Shown one piece after another: positions 55,890-64,000 of a stretch of DNA of 64,000 nucleotides (positions within the stretch are counted from its first letter, which is position 1; each line of letters starts with the position of its first letter). The stretch is from KBS50 sp042666615 (lineage in GTDB: Bacteria; Actinomycetota; Actinomycetes; Mycobacteriales; Micromonosporaceae). A program made the position numbers and the translations under genes. A model generated the notes under the pieces. It saw nothing but the letters and a program-made list of their open reading frames with translations. It had not been told where the DNA came from and ran no database searches. Where the stretch lies: positions 12,777 to 76,776 of the forward strand of contig NZ_JBHTDD010000030.1 in NCBI RefSeq assembly GCF_042666615.1, read 5' to 3'.

Positions 55890-56925
55890 CGAGGCGTACC
55901 CGGGGGTCGGCGGCGGCGTAGGCGAGGTCGGTGGCCAGATTCGCGGCCAGGACCACGACGGTGGTGACGAGGGTGATGGCGGCGAGCAGCGGGAAGTCGG
56001 CGCCGAGGGCCGCCTGCACGGTGACACCGCCGAGGCCGGGCAGCGAGAACACCGTCTCCACCAGCACCGCCCCACCGACCAGTTCCGGCAGGTGGGTGCC
56101 GACCAGGGTGAGGAACGGCAGCAGCGCGGTGCGTAGCGCGTGCCCGAACAGGACGGTACGGCCGGACAGGCCACGGGCCCGCGCGGCGAGCACGTGGTCG
56201 TCGCGGAGACTGTCGGCGACGGCGTCGCGGATGAACAACACGAACCACGGCGCCTGGGAGATCGCCAGCACGGCCACCGGCAGGACCAGATGCCACGCCA
56301 CGTCGGCGGCCTCGGTGGAGGTGGCGGTGACAGCGGTCAGTCCACCGGCCGGCAGCCACCCGAGCCAGAGGGCGAACACCGCGATCGCGGCCAGCCCAAT
56401 CCAGAACACCGGCATGGACTGCACCGCGTACGCGGCGGCGCGCAACGCCCGGTCGAACCAGCCGCCCCGCCGGTACGCGGCGAGGGTCCCCAACAACAGG
56501 CTCGCCACCAGCACCAGGGCCAGTGCCGTACCGACGAGCAGCAACGTCCAGCCGGCGCGGGCCGCGATCACGTCGGCCACGGGCTCGTGCCGGCTGGTCG
56601 ACCAGCCGAGGTCGCCGCGCAGCAGGTTGCCCACCCAGCGGGCGTACCGCACCGGCAGCGGGTCGTCCACGCCCCAGTTGGCGCGGATCTGCGCGAGGTT
56701 CTCCTCGCTGGTGGTGACCGCGGCGGCGCCCGCGTACTGCTGCGCCGGGTCGATCGGTGCGGCCGCGCCGAGGGCGAACATCCCCATGCTGGTCGCGGCG
56801 AGCACCGGCACGGCGACCAGCAGCCGACGCCGGACCACGCGGCCCGCACCGGTGACCCGCCGCCGGCGCACCGGTGCCGCCATCGGCTCCGGGGACGGTT
56901 CGGCGGTGGGTGCCGGCGCCGTCAC
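55882..56925 (-). CDS. Peptide-type ABC transporter permease (DppB-like)
   Basis: A 347-residue membrane subunit. A hydrophilic arm of 35 residues precedes the first helix (LLVAVPVLAATSMGMFALGAAAPIDPA); the external loop carries ANWGVDDPLPVRYARWVGNLLRGDLGWSTSRHEPV as in DppB/NikB; the docking loop is HVLAARARGLSGRTVLFGHALRTALLPFLT. GTG at 56925 overlaps the solute-binding protein stop by four bases. It pairs with the DppC-like subunit. Confidence 0.9.
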   Translation of the reverse strand: MTAPAPTAEPSPEPMAAPVRRRRVTGAGRVVRRRLLVAVPVLAATSMGMFALGAAAPIDPAQQYAGAAAVTTSEENLAQIRANWGVDDPLPVRYARWVGNLLRGDLGWSTSRHEPVADVIAARAGWTLLLVGTALALVLVASLLLGTLAAYRRGGWFDRALRAAAYAVQSMPVFWIGLAAIAVFALWLGWLPAGGLTAVTATSTEAADVAWHLVLPVAVLAISQAPWFVLFIRDAVADSLRDDHVLAARARGLSGRTVLFGHALRTALLPFLTLVGTHLPELVGGAVLVETVFSLPGLGGVTVQAALGADFPLLAAITLVTTVVVLAANLATDLAYAAADPRVRLDD

Positions 56926-58517
56926 GACGCCTTCGTCCACGTGTGTACGTTCCACCAGAGGCTGTTGGCCACGTCGTGCTCGTGCGGCTCCACCCGGGGC
57001 GTCACACCGGTGACGCCGTCGCGCACCACGTAGGTGTGCTGAAGGTAGGTGAGGAACACCCACGGCACGTCGGCGGCGAGCTGCTTCTGGAAGGTCGCGT
57101 ACGCCGCCTTGCGCACGGCCGGGTCGGCGTTGTCCCGACCGTCCCGCAACGCCTTGTCGGTGAGCGCGGACCGGTAGGAACCCGGGTTGAAGAAACCCTG
57201 GCCGGCGAAGGCGGAGCTGAACAGCTTGTAGGAGACGAAATCCGGGTCGTACGGGGTGCCGTAGCCCATCACGAGGGCGTCGGTCCCCATCCGTGGGGTG
57301 ATCGCGTCCCAGGTCAGACCCTCCGGAGTCACCTTGATGCCGACCTTTCTGGCATCGGCGGTCACCGCGAGGGCCAGTTCCTTGCGGAGGCTGTCCGTCG
57401 CCGGGTACATCAGGGCGAACGCGGCCTGCCGACCGTCCTTGACGCGAATGCCGTCCGGTCCCGGACGCCAGCCGGCGGCCTCGAGGGCCGCCGTCGCGGC
57501 AGCCGGGTCGGCGGTGGCGGTGCCGGCGATCGCCGGCTCGGCGAACTCCGACGACGGCGGGACCGGACCGAACGCCGGCTCGCCAGCCCCGCCGAGCACA
57601 CCGGTCACCATCGCCTGCCGGTCCACGGCCAGGTGCAGCGCGCGCCGGATCGCCAGGTCACCGGTGACCGGGTTGCCCATCGGCAGCATGACGCCCCGGT
57701 AGTCGGCGGTGGGCACCCGGCGCACCTGGTAGCCACCCTGCCCGTCGAATCCGGCGGCCAGCTTCGGCGCCAGCTCCGCCGCGTCGAACTCCCCCGCCCG
57801 CGTCCGTTGCGCGCGCACATTGTCGTCGGCGACGAACGCCACCACCACACCGGGGTTCGCCGGTTTCCCTCCCCAGTACCGGTCGTTGGCGGCGAGCACC
57901 AGCCGGTCGCCCTGGGTCCACGAGGTCACCCGGTACGGGCCGGTGCCGATCGGCTCGCGGTTGAACGCCGCCGTGTTGACGTCCTGCCCGGCGAACACCT
58001 TCGCCGGCACGATGCCCAGCGTCAGCCGCTGCGGGAACGGCGCGTACGCGTACTTCAGGGTGAACACGACGGTGGTCGGGTCAGGTGCGGTGACCGAGGC
58101 GAGCATGTCCAGGTCCGACCGGAGCGTCGAGTCGACCTTCGGATCCAGCACCGCCTGGTAGGTGAACACCACGTCCTGCGCGGTCAACGGGCTGCCGTCG
58201 TGGAACAGGACGCCCTCGCGGAGCTTCGCGGTGACGGTCTTCCCGTCGGCCGAGACGGTGGGCAGCCGCTCGGCGAGGGCCGGCACGAGCGTGTTGTCGG
58301 CGTCCCGGGCGACCAACCCGTCGAAGATCAGCGAACCGCCGTCGACGCCGTAGTTCAGCACCGGATTCAGCGTGTCCGGCTCCCCCGCCGTCGCCACCAC
58401 GATGCTGGCCGCGCCACCCGTACCACCGGACGGTGTGCCCGACGACGAGCAGCCGGCGACCGTGAGGACGGCGGTGGCGGCGACCGCCGTCAGGCGAGCG
58501 AACCGGCGGCTACCCAT
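56922..58517 (-). CDS. Solute-binding lipoprotein, family 5 (peptide/nickel type)
   Basis: A 531-residue lipoprotein: signal MGSRRFARLTAVAATAVLTVAGC (Cys23 of the lipobox), then the three-domain family-5 fold. Family signatures: TAKLREGVLFHDGSPLTAQDVVFTYQAVLDP (about 95-125), PIGTGPYRVTSWTQGDRLVLAANDRYWGG and the long C-terminal domain ending VTPRVEPHEHDVANSLWWNVHTW. It delivers oligopeptides or another ligand to the importer; actinobacterial relatives also carry nickel or siderophore-like compounds, so substrate is open. First gene of the operon. Confidence 0.9.
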   Translation of the reverse strand: MGSRRFARLTAVAATAVLTVAGCSSSGTPSGGTGGAASIVVATAGEPDTLNPVLNYGVDGGSLIFDGLVARDADNTLVPALAERLPTVSADGKTVTAKLREGVLFHDGSPLTAQDVVFTYQAVLDPKVDSTLRSDLDMLASVTAPDPTTVVFTLKYAYAPFPQRLTLGIVPAKVFAGQDVNTAAFNREPIGTGPYRVTSWTQGDRLVLAANDRYWGGKPANPGVVVAFVADDNVRAQRTRAGEFDAAELAPKLAAGFDGQGGYQVRRVPTADYRGVMLPMGNPVTGDLAIRRALHLAVDRQAMVTGVLGGAGEPAFGPVPPSSEFAEPAIAGTATADPAAATAALEAAGWRPGPDGIRVKDGRQAAFALMYPATDSLRKELALAVTADARKVGIKVTPEGLTWDAITPRMGTDALVMGYGTPYDPDFVSYKLFSSAFAGQGFFNPGSYRSALTDKALRDGRDNADPAVRKAAYATFQKQLAADVPWVFLTYLQHTYVVRDGVTGVTPRVEPHEHDVANSLWWNVHTWTKAS

Positions 58518-58730
58518 GGCGTACTCCCGCGTCGACGAGTGTTCGGATCCGGGCGGGTGCCCGGAGTCGGCTCGTCACCCACCGAGGCGACAACCCGCAG
58601 ATGCGATAGTCACGTAATTGCCAGTAACTTGCAATAGACGTGTGAGCGGCCACGCGTCCGCCCGATGTGACAGGCGACGCCGCGCCCGGTGTGATAACGC
58701 GACCACCACGAGACGCGCGATGTCACCCAC

Positions 58731-59585
58731 TCACGAACGCGCGTCGGCGACCTCGGTCCGTACGAATCGGGCCAGCTCAGCCGCGAGCCGCTGCGGCTGG
58801 TCCTCGGGGACCAGCGTGTAGCTGTCGTCGATCTCGACAAGCCGGCCACGGGGGAACAATGCGGCCAGTCGGGGGCCGTGCTCGCGCGGCATCAGTTTGT
58901 CCTCGCGCGCCCACACCACAAGCACCGGACGGTCGAACGAGGCGAGCCGAGCGGTCATCGCCCGAAGCTCGGCCGCGGGCGGGGTGGACAGCGCGAAGGT
59001 CCGCAGGTCCCGCCGGATGGCCGGGTCCCGCTGGGCGGGCCGGAACCACTCGTCCATTACCTCGGCCGGGACCGGGTACTTGCTCATCCAGCCCCAGGCA
59101 CCCGGCGCCCGGCGGAACCAGGCGAACCGTTGCAGTTGCATCGACACCCACAACATCCCAGGCACCCGGGCGCTCATCGCCACCGCCTTGCCGGGCTTGC
59201 CCGGCGGAAAGTTGTCGAAAGCCTCGCAGGCGACCAGAGCGAGCCCCGCGATCCGGTCACCCGGCCCGTCGGCGACGAGGAACTGCACCCCACCCCAGTC
59301 GTTGGCCACCAGCGTCACATCACGCAGGTCCAGCGCCTCGAGCAGCTCGCCGACCAACGCCGCGACACCATGGTGGGTGACCAGCTCCGGCCGGTCCATC
59401 GGACGCCGATGACCGCCGAGCGGCAACGTCGGGCACACGCAGCGCACCCCCGGGCCCAGCTCGGTGACCACCCGCCGCCACAGGCTGGCGTCCATGTTCA
59501 CGCCGTGCAGCAGGACCAGAACCGGCCCGTCGCCGCCGGTGTCGGTGTAGTCGATCGTCCCGGCGGTGAGCGCGACGCTCGGCAT
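58731..59585 (-). CDS. Alpha/beta hydrolase with Asp nucleophile (dehalogenase/epoxide-hydrolase type)
   Basis: A 284-residue alpha/beta-fold hydrolase. The oxyanion segment is VLLHGVNMDASLWRRVV (about residues 24-40); the nucleophile elbow reads LVANDWGGVQFLVA (near residue 94-107), with Asp in the place of the usual Ser, as in haloalkane dehalogenases and epoxide hydrolases. The acid is probably in VLVVWAREDKLMPREH. The catalytic His expected near the end is not obvious (the corresponding segment reads DDSYTLVPEDQPQRLA, with Tyr), which is a possible loss. ATG at 59585. A palindromic site lies 31 bases upstream. Activity is uncertain. Confidence 0.8.
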   Translation of the reverse strand: MPSVALTAGTIDYTDTGGDGPVLVLLHGVNMDASLWRRVVTELGPGVRCVCPTLPLGGHRRPMDRPELVTHHGVAALVGELLEALDLRDVTLVANDWGGVQFLVADGPGDRIAGLALVACEAFDNFPPGKPGKAVAMSARVPGMLWVSMQLQRFAWFRRAPGAWGWMSKYPVPAEVMDEWFRPAQRDPAIRRDLRTFALSTPPAAELRAMTARLASFDRPVLVVWAREDKLMPREHGPRLAALFPRGRLVEIDDSYTLVPEDQPQRLAAELARFVRTEVADARS

Positions 59586-59615
59586 CGGCTCCCCCTCCCC
59601 TCAGTCCGACGACAT

Positions 59616-59625
59616 ACCGTACGGT
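59616..59625. promoter_or_regulatory. TetR-like palindrome before alpha/beta hydrolase gene
   Basis: ACCGTACGGT is a perfect 10-bp palindrome within a longer imperfectly symmetric stretch TACCGTACGGTCGTACCG. Sites of this type are bound by TetR-family repressors. No intact TetR gene adjoins it. Confidence 0.5.
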
Positions 59626-59829
59626 CGTACCGAAGGGTACAGGTCGGGGGTTACCCGCCGTGAACTCGGCGGCCCGTCACTCTCCCGTCAGCACGGCCAG
59701 CGCCTGTCGTCCCGCCTCAGCACAACCCCGGCCGCATGCACCGACGAAAATATTGACGCATGTTGCCCACCGTGAGAGTTTGTTGCATCAGCGTTTCGCC
59801 ATCTATCGCCGGCACGGCGAACTGGCGGG

Positions 59830-61026
59830 ATGGAAGACACATCGAACGTCGCGGGGGCGAGCGTGTCGAACACCATCATCAACCGTGCCCGGAGTACGGG
59901 CATCGCATTCGTGGGTACCGGTTACGTCGCCGACTTCTACCAGGCGACCCTGCCCAACCATCCGGAACTACAGCTCATCGGCGTCTACGACCACGACTGC
60001 GGGCGTGCGAAGAACTTCTCGGCATGCCACGACGTACCGACATACTCCTCACTGGACGCCCTACTGGCCGACGACCGCGTCGCCCTGGTGGTCAACCTCA
60101 CCAATCCCGACAGCCACTTCGACGTCTCCCGACGCAGCCTGGCCGCCGGCCGGCATGTCTACTCGGAAAAGCCGTTCGCCACAACCCTGGCGGAGGCGGA
60201 AGAACTGGTGACACTCGCCGACCGCCACGGGCTGATCCTCGGCTCGGCACCGTGCTCACTGCTCGGTGAAACCGCGCAGACGCTCTGGGCGGCGCTACGG
60301 TCACACACCATCGGCAACCCCCGGCTGGTGTACGCCGAGATCGACGACGGAGCGATCCACCGGATGCCCTACCACGACTGGACCTCGGTCGCCGGGACAC
60401 CGTGGCCGTACCAGGACGAATTCCTCAACGGACCGGTGCTGGAACACGCCGCGTACTACCTGACCTGGCTCACCGCCTTCTTCGGGCCGGCTCGCGAGGT
60501 CACCGCCTCGGCACACCTCATCGTCCCGGACCGGCCGGTGCCACCCGAACGAACACCCGCCGCCGACTTCGCCTGCGCCACCATCGCCTTCCACTCCGGG
60601 GTCATCGCGCGACTCACCTGCGGCACCGTCGCCCCACAAAACCACACGCTGCAGATCGTCGGCGACGCCGGCGTCCTCTCGATCGACCGAAGCTGGGATT
60701 ACCACGCGCCGGTGTTCTTTCGTCCACATCGGACAGCCACTGACGGCTCGCACGACTACCTCACCGAACCACAGATCTACCCACCGGTACGCGTCGACGC
60801 CGAGCGGCACCGCTACTACGACACCCACGACATGGACTTCGCCCGTGGTGTCGCCGAGGTCGCGGCACAGGCCGCCGGTTCGCCCAGCAGGCACATGGAC
60901 GCGCGACACGCCCTCCACGTCCTCGAAATCGTGCTGGCCATCACCGCGTCAGCCACCGGTCCGGCCCGCACCGCCATCCGCTCAACGTTCGACCCCATCG
61001 AGCCCATGCCGTGGGCAACGTCCTGA
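59830..61026 (+). CDS. Gfo/Idh/MocA family oxidoreductase
   Basis: A 398-residue NAD(P)-dependent dehydrogenase acting on a sugar or cyclitol. Rossmann motif: IAFVGTGYVADFYQATL (residues 25-41); EKPFATTLAEAEEL with the conserved E-K-P (about residues 117-119); C-terminal domain with HDWTSVAGTPWPYQDEFLNGPVLEHAAYYLTWLTAFFG, where His of the catalytic H-x-x-x-x-x-W region is in LEHAAYYLTW. ATG at 59830 has no strong ribosome site; a GTG at 59863 is possible. It ends 12 bases before the apparent start of an MFS gene, so both form an operon, presumably for uptake and oxidation of one compound. Confidence 0.88.
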   Translation: MEDTSNVAGASVSNTIINRARSTGIAFVGTGYVADFYQATLPNHPELQLIGVYDHDCGRAKNFSACHDVPTYSSLDALLADDRVALVVNLTNPDSHFDVSRRSLAAGRHVYSEKPFATTLAEAEELVTLADRHGLILGSAPCSLLGETAQTLWAALRSHTIGNPRLVYAEIDDGAIHRMPYHDWTSVAGTPWPYQDEFLNGPVLEHAAYYLTWLTAFFGPAREVTASAHLIVPDRPVPPERTPAADFACATIAFHSGVIARLTCGTVAPQNHTLQIVGDAGVLSIDRSWDYHAPVFFRPHRTATDGSHDYLTEPQIYPPVRVDAERHRYYDTHDMDFARGVAEVAAQAAGSPSRHMDARHALHVLEIVLAITASATGPARTAIRSTFDPIEPMPWATS

Positions 61027-61038
61027 GGAGCGAGTCCA

Positions 61039-62241
61039 CTGTCCACACCGGAATTAGCCGCCGCGCCTCCCACCCCGGCCCGGATAGCGGTCTCCGCCTT
61101 CTTCTTCGTCAACGGGGTGGCCTGGGCCTCCTGGTACGCCCGGATCCCGGACGTCAAGCACCGGCTGGACCTCAGCGACGGCGCGCTGGGCGCGGCACTG
61201 TTCGTCGCGGCCGCCGGGACCGTACTCGGACTGCTGTGGGTGGGCCGCATCGTGGACCGGCACGGCAGCCGCACGGTCGGGAGGATCGCCACGGTCCTGG
61301 TCGCCCTGGGCCCGATCGGCCCCGGCATCGCGCCCAACATCGGCACCCTGATGGCGGCACTGCTCGTCTTCGGCCTCGCCGGAGGCGTCTTCAACGTCGC
61401 CATGAACGCCCAGGCGGTACTTGTGGAGCACCGCTACGGTCGCCCGATCATCGCCTCGTTCCACGCCACCTACAGCGCCGGAGGTCTGCTCGGCGCCGCC
61501 CTCGGCGGCCTCGCCATCCGCCTGGACTTCACCCCGGCTGCCGCCTTCGTCGTCGTCGGTGCGACGTTGACCCTGCTGTCGCTGCTCACCGGACGAAACC
61601 TGCTGCCCGGAAGCCCGCAGGACAAGCGACCCGAGGAGACCGGCCGAGGACGTCGCCCGGCGCCGTTGGGCATCCGGGTGCTGATCCTCGGCATGTGCTG
61701 TTTCGCCTGCCTCATGGCCGAAGGGGTGATCGCCGACTGGAGTGCCGTCTACCTACGTAACGAACTGCTGGCACCGGCCGAAGCAGCCGCCGCCGGATTC
61801 CTGGTCTTCTCCGTGGCCATGGCCACCACCCGGCTCGCCGGGGACGCCCTCGTGACGCGCCTCGGACCGGTACGGCTGGTCCAGTTGTGCGCGCTGTTCT
61901 CCGCGAGCGGCCTGACCCTGGGCCTGTTCGCCCAGCACTGGCTGGCTGCCGTCCTGGGACTCGGCCTGTTCGGAGTGGGCCTGTCCTGCATCACCCCGCA
62001 GTTGTTCCGAGCGGCGGGAAACGAGTCGCCGCAGGTGATGGGCCGGGCCATCGCGCGCGTGGCGACCCTGGGCTACTTCGGACTGCTGACCGGCCCGGCG
62101 TTGATCGGCCTGGCCGCACAGGCGCTGTCGCTCCGCTGGGCACTCGGCATCGTGGTGATCTTCATGATCGGCGTCGCGCTGCTCTATCCCCTGGCCGAAC
62201 GCGGCCCCGCGAAGTCACCGCAGGTCGATGTGCCACGGTGA
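61039..62241 (+). CDS. MFS transporter with apparent CTG start
   Basis: A 400-residue transporter of the YbjJ-like MFS group, twelve helices. Helix 1 begins at RIAVSAFFFVNGVAWASW, motif A reads GRIVDRHGSRTVGRI. In-frame TGA at 61024-61026 and lack of ATG/GTG/TTG before helix 1 leave CTG at 61039 as the best start: GAGGAG stands eight bases before it and 12 bases separate it from the oxidoreductase stop. The alternative GTG at 61117 would cut helix 1 in half. It probably moves the substrate or product of the Gfo/Idh/MocA enzyme. Confidence 0.8.
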   Translation: MSTPELAAAPPTPARIAVSAFFFVNGVAWASWYARIPDVKHRLDLSDGALGAALFVAAAGTVLGLLWVGRIVDRHGSRTVGRIATVLVALGPIGPGIAPNIGTLMAALLVFGLAGGVFNVAMNAQAVLVEHRYGRPIIASFHATYSAGGLLGAALGGLAIRLDFTPAAAFVVVGATLTLLSLLTGRNLLPGSPQDKRPEETGRGRRPAPLGIRVLILGMCCFACLMAEGVIADWSAVYLRNELLAPAEAAAAGFLVFSVAMATTRLAGDALVTRLGPVRLVQLCALFSASGLTLGLFAQHWLAAVLGLGLFGVGLSCITPQLFRAAGNESPQVMGRAIARVATLGYFGLLTGPALIGLAAQALSLRWALGIVVIFMIGVALLYPLAERGPAKSPQVDVPR

Positions 62242-62278
62242 ATCGCGACAGTCCCACCCCAACCGGCAGCGTCAAGGT

Positions 62279-62690
62279 CTACCGCCGGCTGCCCGGTTCC
62301 GGCCGAACGCACAGCGGCGCGATGCCGTCGAGCATGCGTTGCAGCCCGAACTCGAACAGGCTGTCCAGGGTGAGATCAACCTCGTCACCGGCGGAGATGC
62401 CGGCCAGGATCGGAAAGGACCCCCCGACCAGCGCGGCGGCAAGCGCCTCGCTCTGGACACGTAGCCATTCGTCGTCGGTCAGGCCAGTGTCCTGCTCGGC
62501 CTCGGCCTCTGGTTGCAGGTTGACCGCCGTACCGCGAACGAAGTTGGCGACGGTGGCGGCCACGTGGATGAGGGTGGTGGGGTCGCGTCCCTGGCCGGCC
62601 ACCGCACGCATGGCCCATTCGGTGTGGCCGATAGCGTGCCTTGCGAGCAGGGGCCTGGTGAACGATACGACGTGGGGCTGCCGCCGTCCG
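62279..62690 (-). pseudogene. C-terminal remnant of a TetR-family repressor
   Basis: The minus strand reads the ligand domain of a TetR_C_1-type protein: SFTRPLLARHAIGHTEWAMR, DPTTLIHVAATVANFVRGTAVNLQ, TGLTDDEWLRVQSEALAAALVGGSFPILAGI and FEFGLQRMLDGIAPL at the end. The DNA-binding N-terminal domain is missing; the sequence upstream belongs to the ATPase remnant. It cannot act as a repressor. Confidence 0.8.
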
Positions 62691-62695
62691 TACGG

Positions 62696-63445
62696 CTACC
62701 CCCGCCAGGCCGACAGGACTTCCGAAGGACCCCACACCACATCCACTTTCGTCGAGTCGACCTGTGGCGACAAGCCGCTGAGGGAGACGAGCACAAGCCC
62801 GCAACGGCCGTGGTCGAAGCCGGGCACCTTGGTCGCGCCCGCAGTCAGGTCGGCGAGGTCGCGCGCGTCGAAAGGGCTGCTGAGCCATTTGACGGAACCT
62901 GCGAAGTAGACGGTCTGCGCCACCGGTGCCCGATCCGCGCCAATGATGTCGATCTCCGGATTGAACTGGCGGTTCCACCAACCTCCAACCGCCTGCACGT
63001 CTGACCAGGGCAAGCTTCCGTCGATCGCGGCTAGTTCCAAGGACTCTCGGATAAGCGGTTCAACGGCGCGGCCGCGCCCCAAGCCGTCTGCAACGCACCG
63101 TCGAAAATCGCATCCTGCTCGGCAAGCCATGGCACCTCGTCGAGCACGATGATGGACGGACCGTCGGGAAGGACAGAGGCCAGCGACCGGAAGGCGTCTG
63201 GCCAACCTCCCGCAGATGCCGGGACCAAATCAGGGTTCGCCGGCAGCGGTGAGTCGCGCAACTCAGCCAGAAAGGTCGGGATCGCCTCGGTGGAGGATGC
63301 GCCCTTGGTTGCGGTGTAGAAGAGGTAAGGCACTTCGGCGTGGTCGCAGAACTCCTGGATGAGGCGCGATTTGCCGACCTGGCGCCGGCCCCGGATAGTG
63401 ACCGCCAGTCCGGCCCTTCCTGTTCGGAGCCGGTCCAGCCGCTTC
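62696..63445 (-). pseudogene. Decayed AAA-ATPase (ATPase_2/DUF234 type) gene
   Basis: Two pieces of one ATPase lie in different frames. The N-terminal piece (63445 down to about 63060) has VTIRGRRQVGKSRLIQEF (Walker A) and PSIIVLDEVPWL (Walker B). The C-terminal piece (about 63060 to 62696) has PLIRESLELAAIDG, VGGWWNRQFNPEIDIIGADR and VYFAGSVKWLSSPFDARDLADL, the nuclease-like tail of the family. The roughly 200 residues between them are missing, and the first codons are cut by the IS5-type element. Relatives are about 450-480 residues. Confidence 0.82.
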
Positions 63446-63447
63446 TA

Positions 63448-64000
63448 GGCCGTGTGTCAAAAGTAGTCGGGTGACGGGTCGGGTTGACTGGTCGGGCGTG
63501 TCGGTGATCGGTATACGGCGAGGTCTCCGGTAGATGGGTTATCGACCAAGACAACCATCTGCACGGAGACCTCGTGGCCAGCGTAGCGGTGACGAGGCGG
63601 TTCGACCTGACTGACGCGCAGTGGGCGGTGCTGGAGCCGCTGCTGCCTCGACCGAAGAAGGCAGGCCGGCCGCCGAAGTGGAGCAAGCGGCAGCTCATTG
63701 ACGGGATCAGGTGGCGGGTGCGTACGGGTGCGCCGTGGCGGGATGTGCCGGACTGCTACGGGCACTGGCGGACGGTGTACGGGCTGTACCGGCGCTGGCA
63801 GCGGGCCGGGGTGTGGGCGCGGATCCTGGCCGGTTTGCAGGGTAGGGCCGACGCGCTCGGGTTGATCACCTGGGACGTGAGTGTGGACTCCACGATCGCG
63901 CGGGCACATCAGCACGCCGCTGGCGCCCGCCGGGACAGTCACACGCAGGTCGAGCCGCCGGGCGGCAGCGCTGCGGCCGAGCCGGCTGATCACGCGTTGG
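63448..64000 (+). mobile_element. IS5-type insertion sequence, runs off the window
   Basis: The left end probably starts at 63448 (GGCCGTGTGTCAAAAGTAGT) directly after TA, the target duplication of many IS5-group elements. It interrupts the ATPase remnant. The right end is outside the window, so length and terminal repeats cannot be checked. Confidence 0.75.
63574..64000 (+). CDS. IS5 family transposase, N-terminal part
   Basis: The visible 142 residues begin RRFDLTDAQWAVLEPLLPRP and continue RQLIDGIRWRVRTGAPWRDVP, GHWRTVYGLYRRWQRAGVW, the DUF4096-like start of IS5-group transposases. The first catalytic Asp is in WDVSVDSTIARAHQHAAGAR. GTG at 63574 follows GGAG by five bases. The frame is still open at the window edge; whether the enzyme is complete, or made by frameshifting from two frames, cannot be seen. 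Confidence 0.88.
   Translation, partial: MASVAVTRRFDLTDAQWAVLEPLLPRPKKAGRPPKWSKRQLIDGIRWRVRTGAPWRDVPDCYGHWRTVYGLYRRWQRAGVWARILAGLQGRADALGLITWDVSVDSTIARAHQHAAGARRDSHTQVEPPGGSAAAEPADHAL

Overview
The window is about 70% GC with strong third-position GC bias, many GTG starts, ATGA/GTGA gene overlaps and some leaderless-looking starts. It encodes CBM2-linked cellulases, an LpqY-SugABC-type importer, Lut and CGNR proteins, and it carries GTTAAC/AAGGGGCCC palindromic repeats that I associate with Micromonospora. I infer a chromosomal segment of a Micromonosporaceae actinobacterium, most likely Micromonospora. No rRNA, tRNA or CRISPR array was seen. All homology calls are from memory, not from a search.

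Layout. 0-11.4 kb: a GNAT, an MFS exporter, two tandemly duplicated secreted beta-propeller genes, a TIM-barrel-like protein divergent from a TetR gene with a 30-bp operator, an AlkZ-like winged-helix protein, and an intact IS701-type element inserted exactly at that gene's stop codon. 11.5-15.8 kb: the four-gene sugC-sugB-sugA-lpqY operon (probable trehalose import). 16.3-23.6 kb: D-amino-acid oxidase with a lipoprotein, a membrane protein, then two adjacent genes each fusing a PfkB/ribokinase-like domain to a C-terminal TIR-like domain, followed by a transhydrogenase (sthA). The second fusion keeps the probable NADase glutamate; the first has glutamine there. This pair is the best candidate for an undescribed, possibly defensive, system. 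23.6-26.5 kb: a 370-bp MITE-like palindromic element, a HAD remnant, a small secreted protein and a NUDIX hydrolase.

26.5-37.5 kb: a divergent alpha-glucan cluster (888-aa MGH1/GH63-type glucosidase; debranching-type enzyme plus GT4 glycosyltransferase), a transmembrane Ser/Thr kinase, and a CBM2-GH6 cellulase. 37.5-44 kb: a decayed methyltransferase, a tightly overlapped RHH-VOC-GNAT operon with a triple 8-bp repeat operator, a CBM2-Ig-Calx-GH48 cellulase, and a LacI regulator. Both cellulase genes carry CebR-like 14-bp palindromes about 250 bp before the start codon, so they look co-regulated by cello-oligosaccharides.

44-53.3 kb: CGNR regulator; a GlxA-like regulator with lutA-lutB-lutC (lactate oxidation); cupin, OsmC, a double PQ-loop (SWEET-like) transporter divergent from an Lrp regulator; RidA divergent from a WYL regulator; VOC/ArsR pair with a perfect palindromic operator. 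53.3-58.5 kb: a five-gene peptide-type ABC importer operon. 58.7-64 kb: an alpha/beta hydrolase with an Asp nucleophile, a Gfo/Idh/MocA oxidoreductase with an MFS gene that apparently starts with CTG, then a gene graveyard (TetR and AAA-ATPase remnants) cut by an IS5-type element that runs off the window end.
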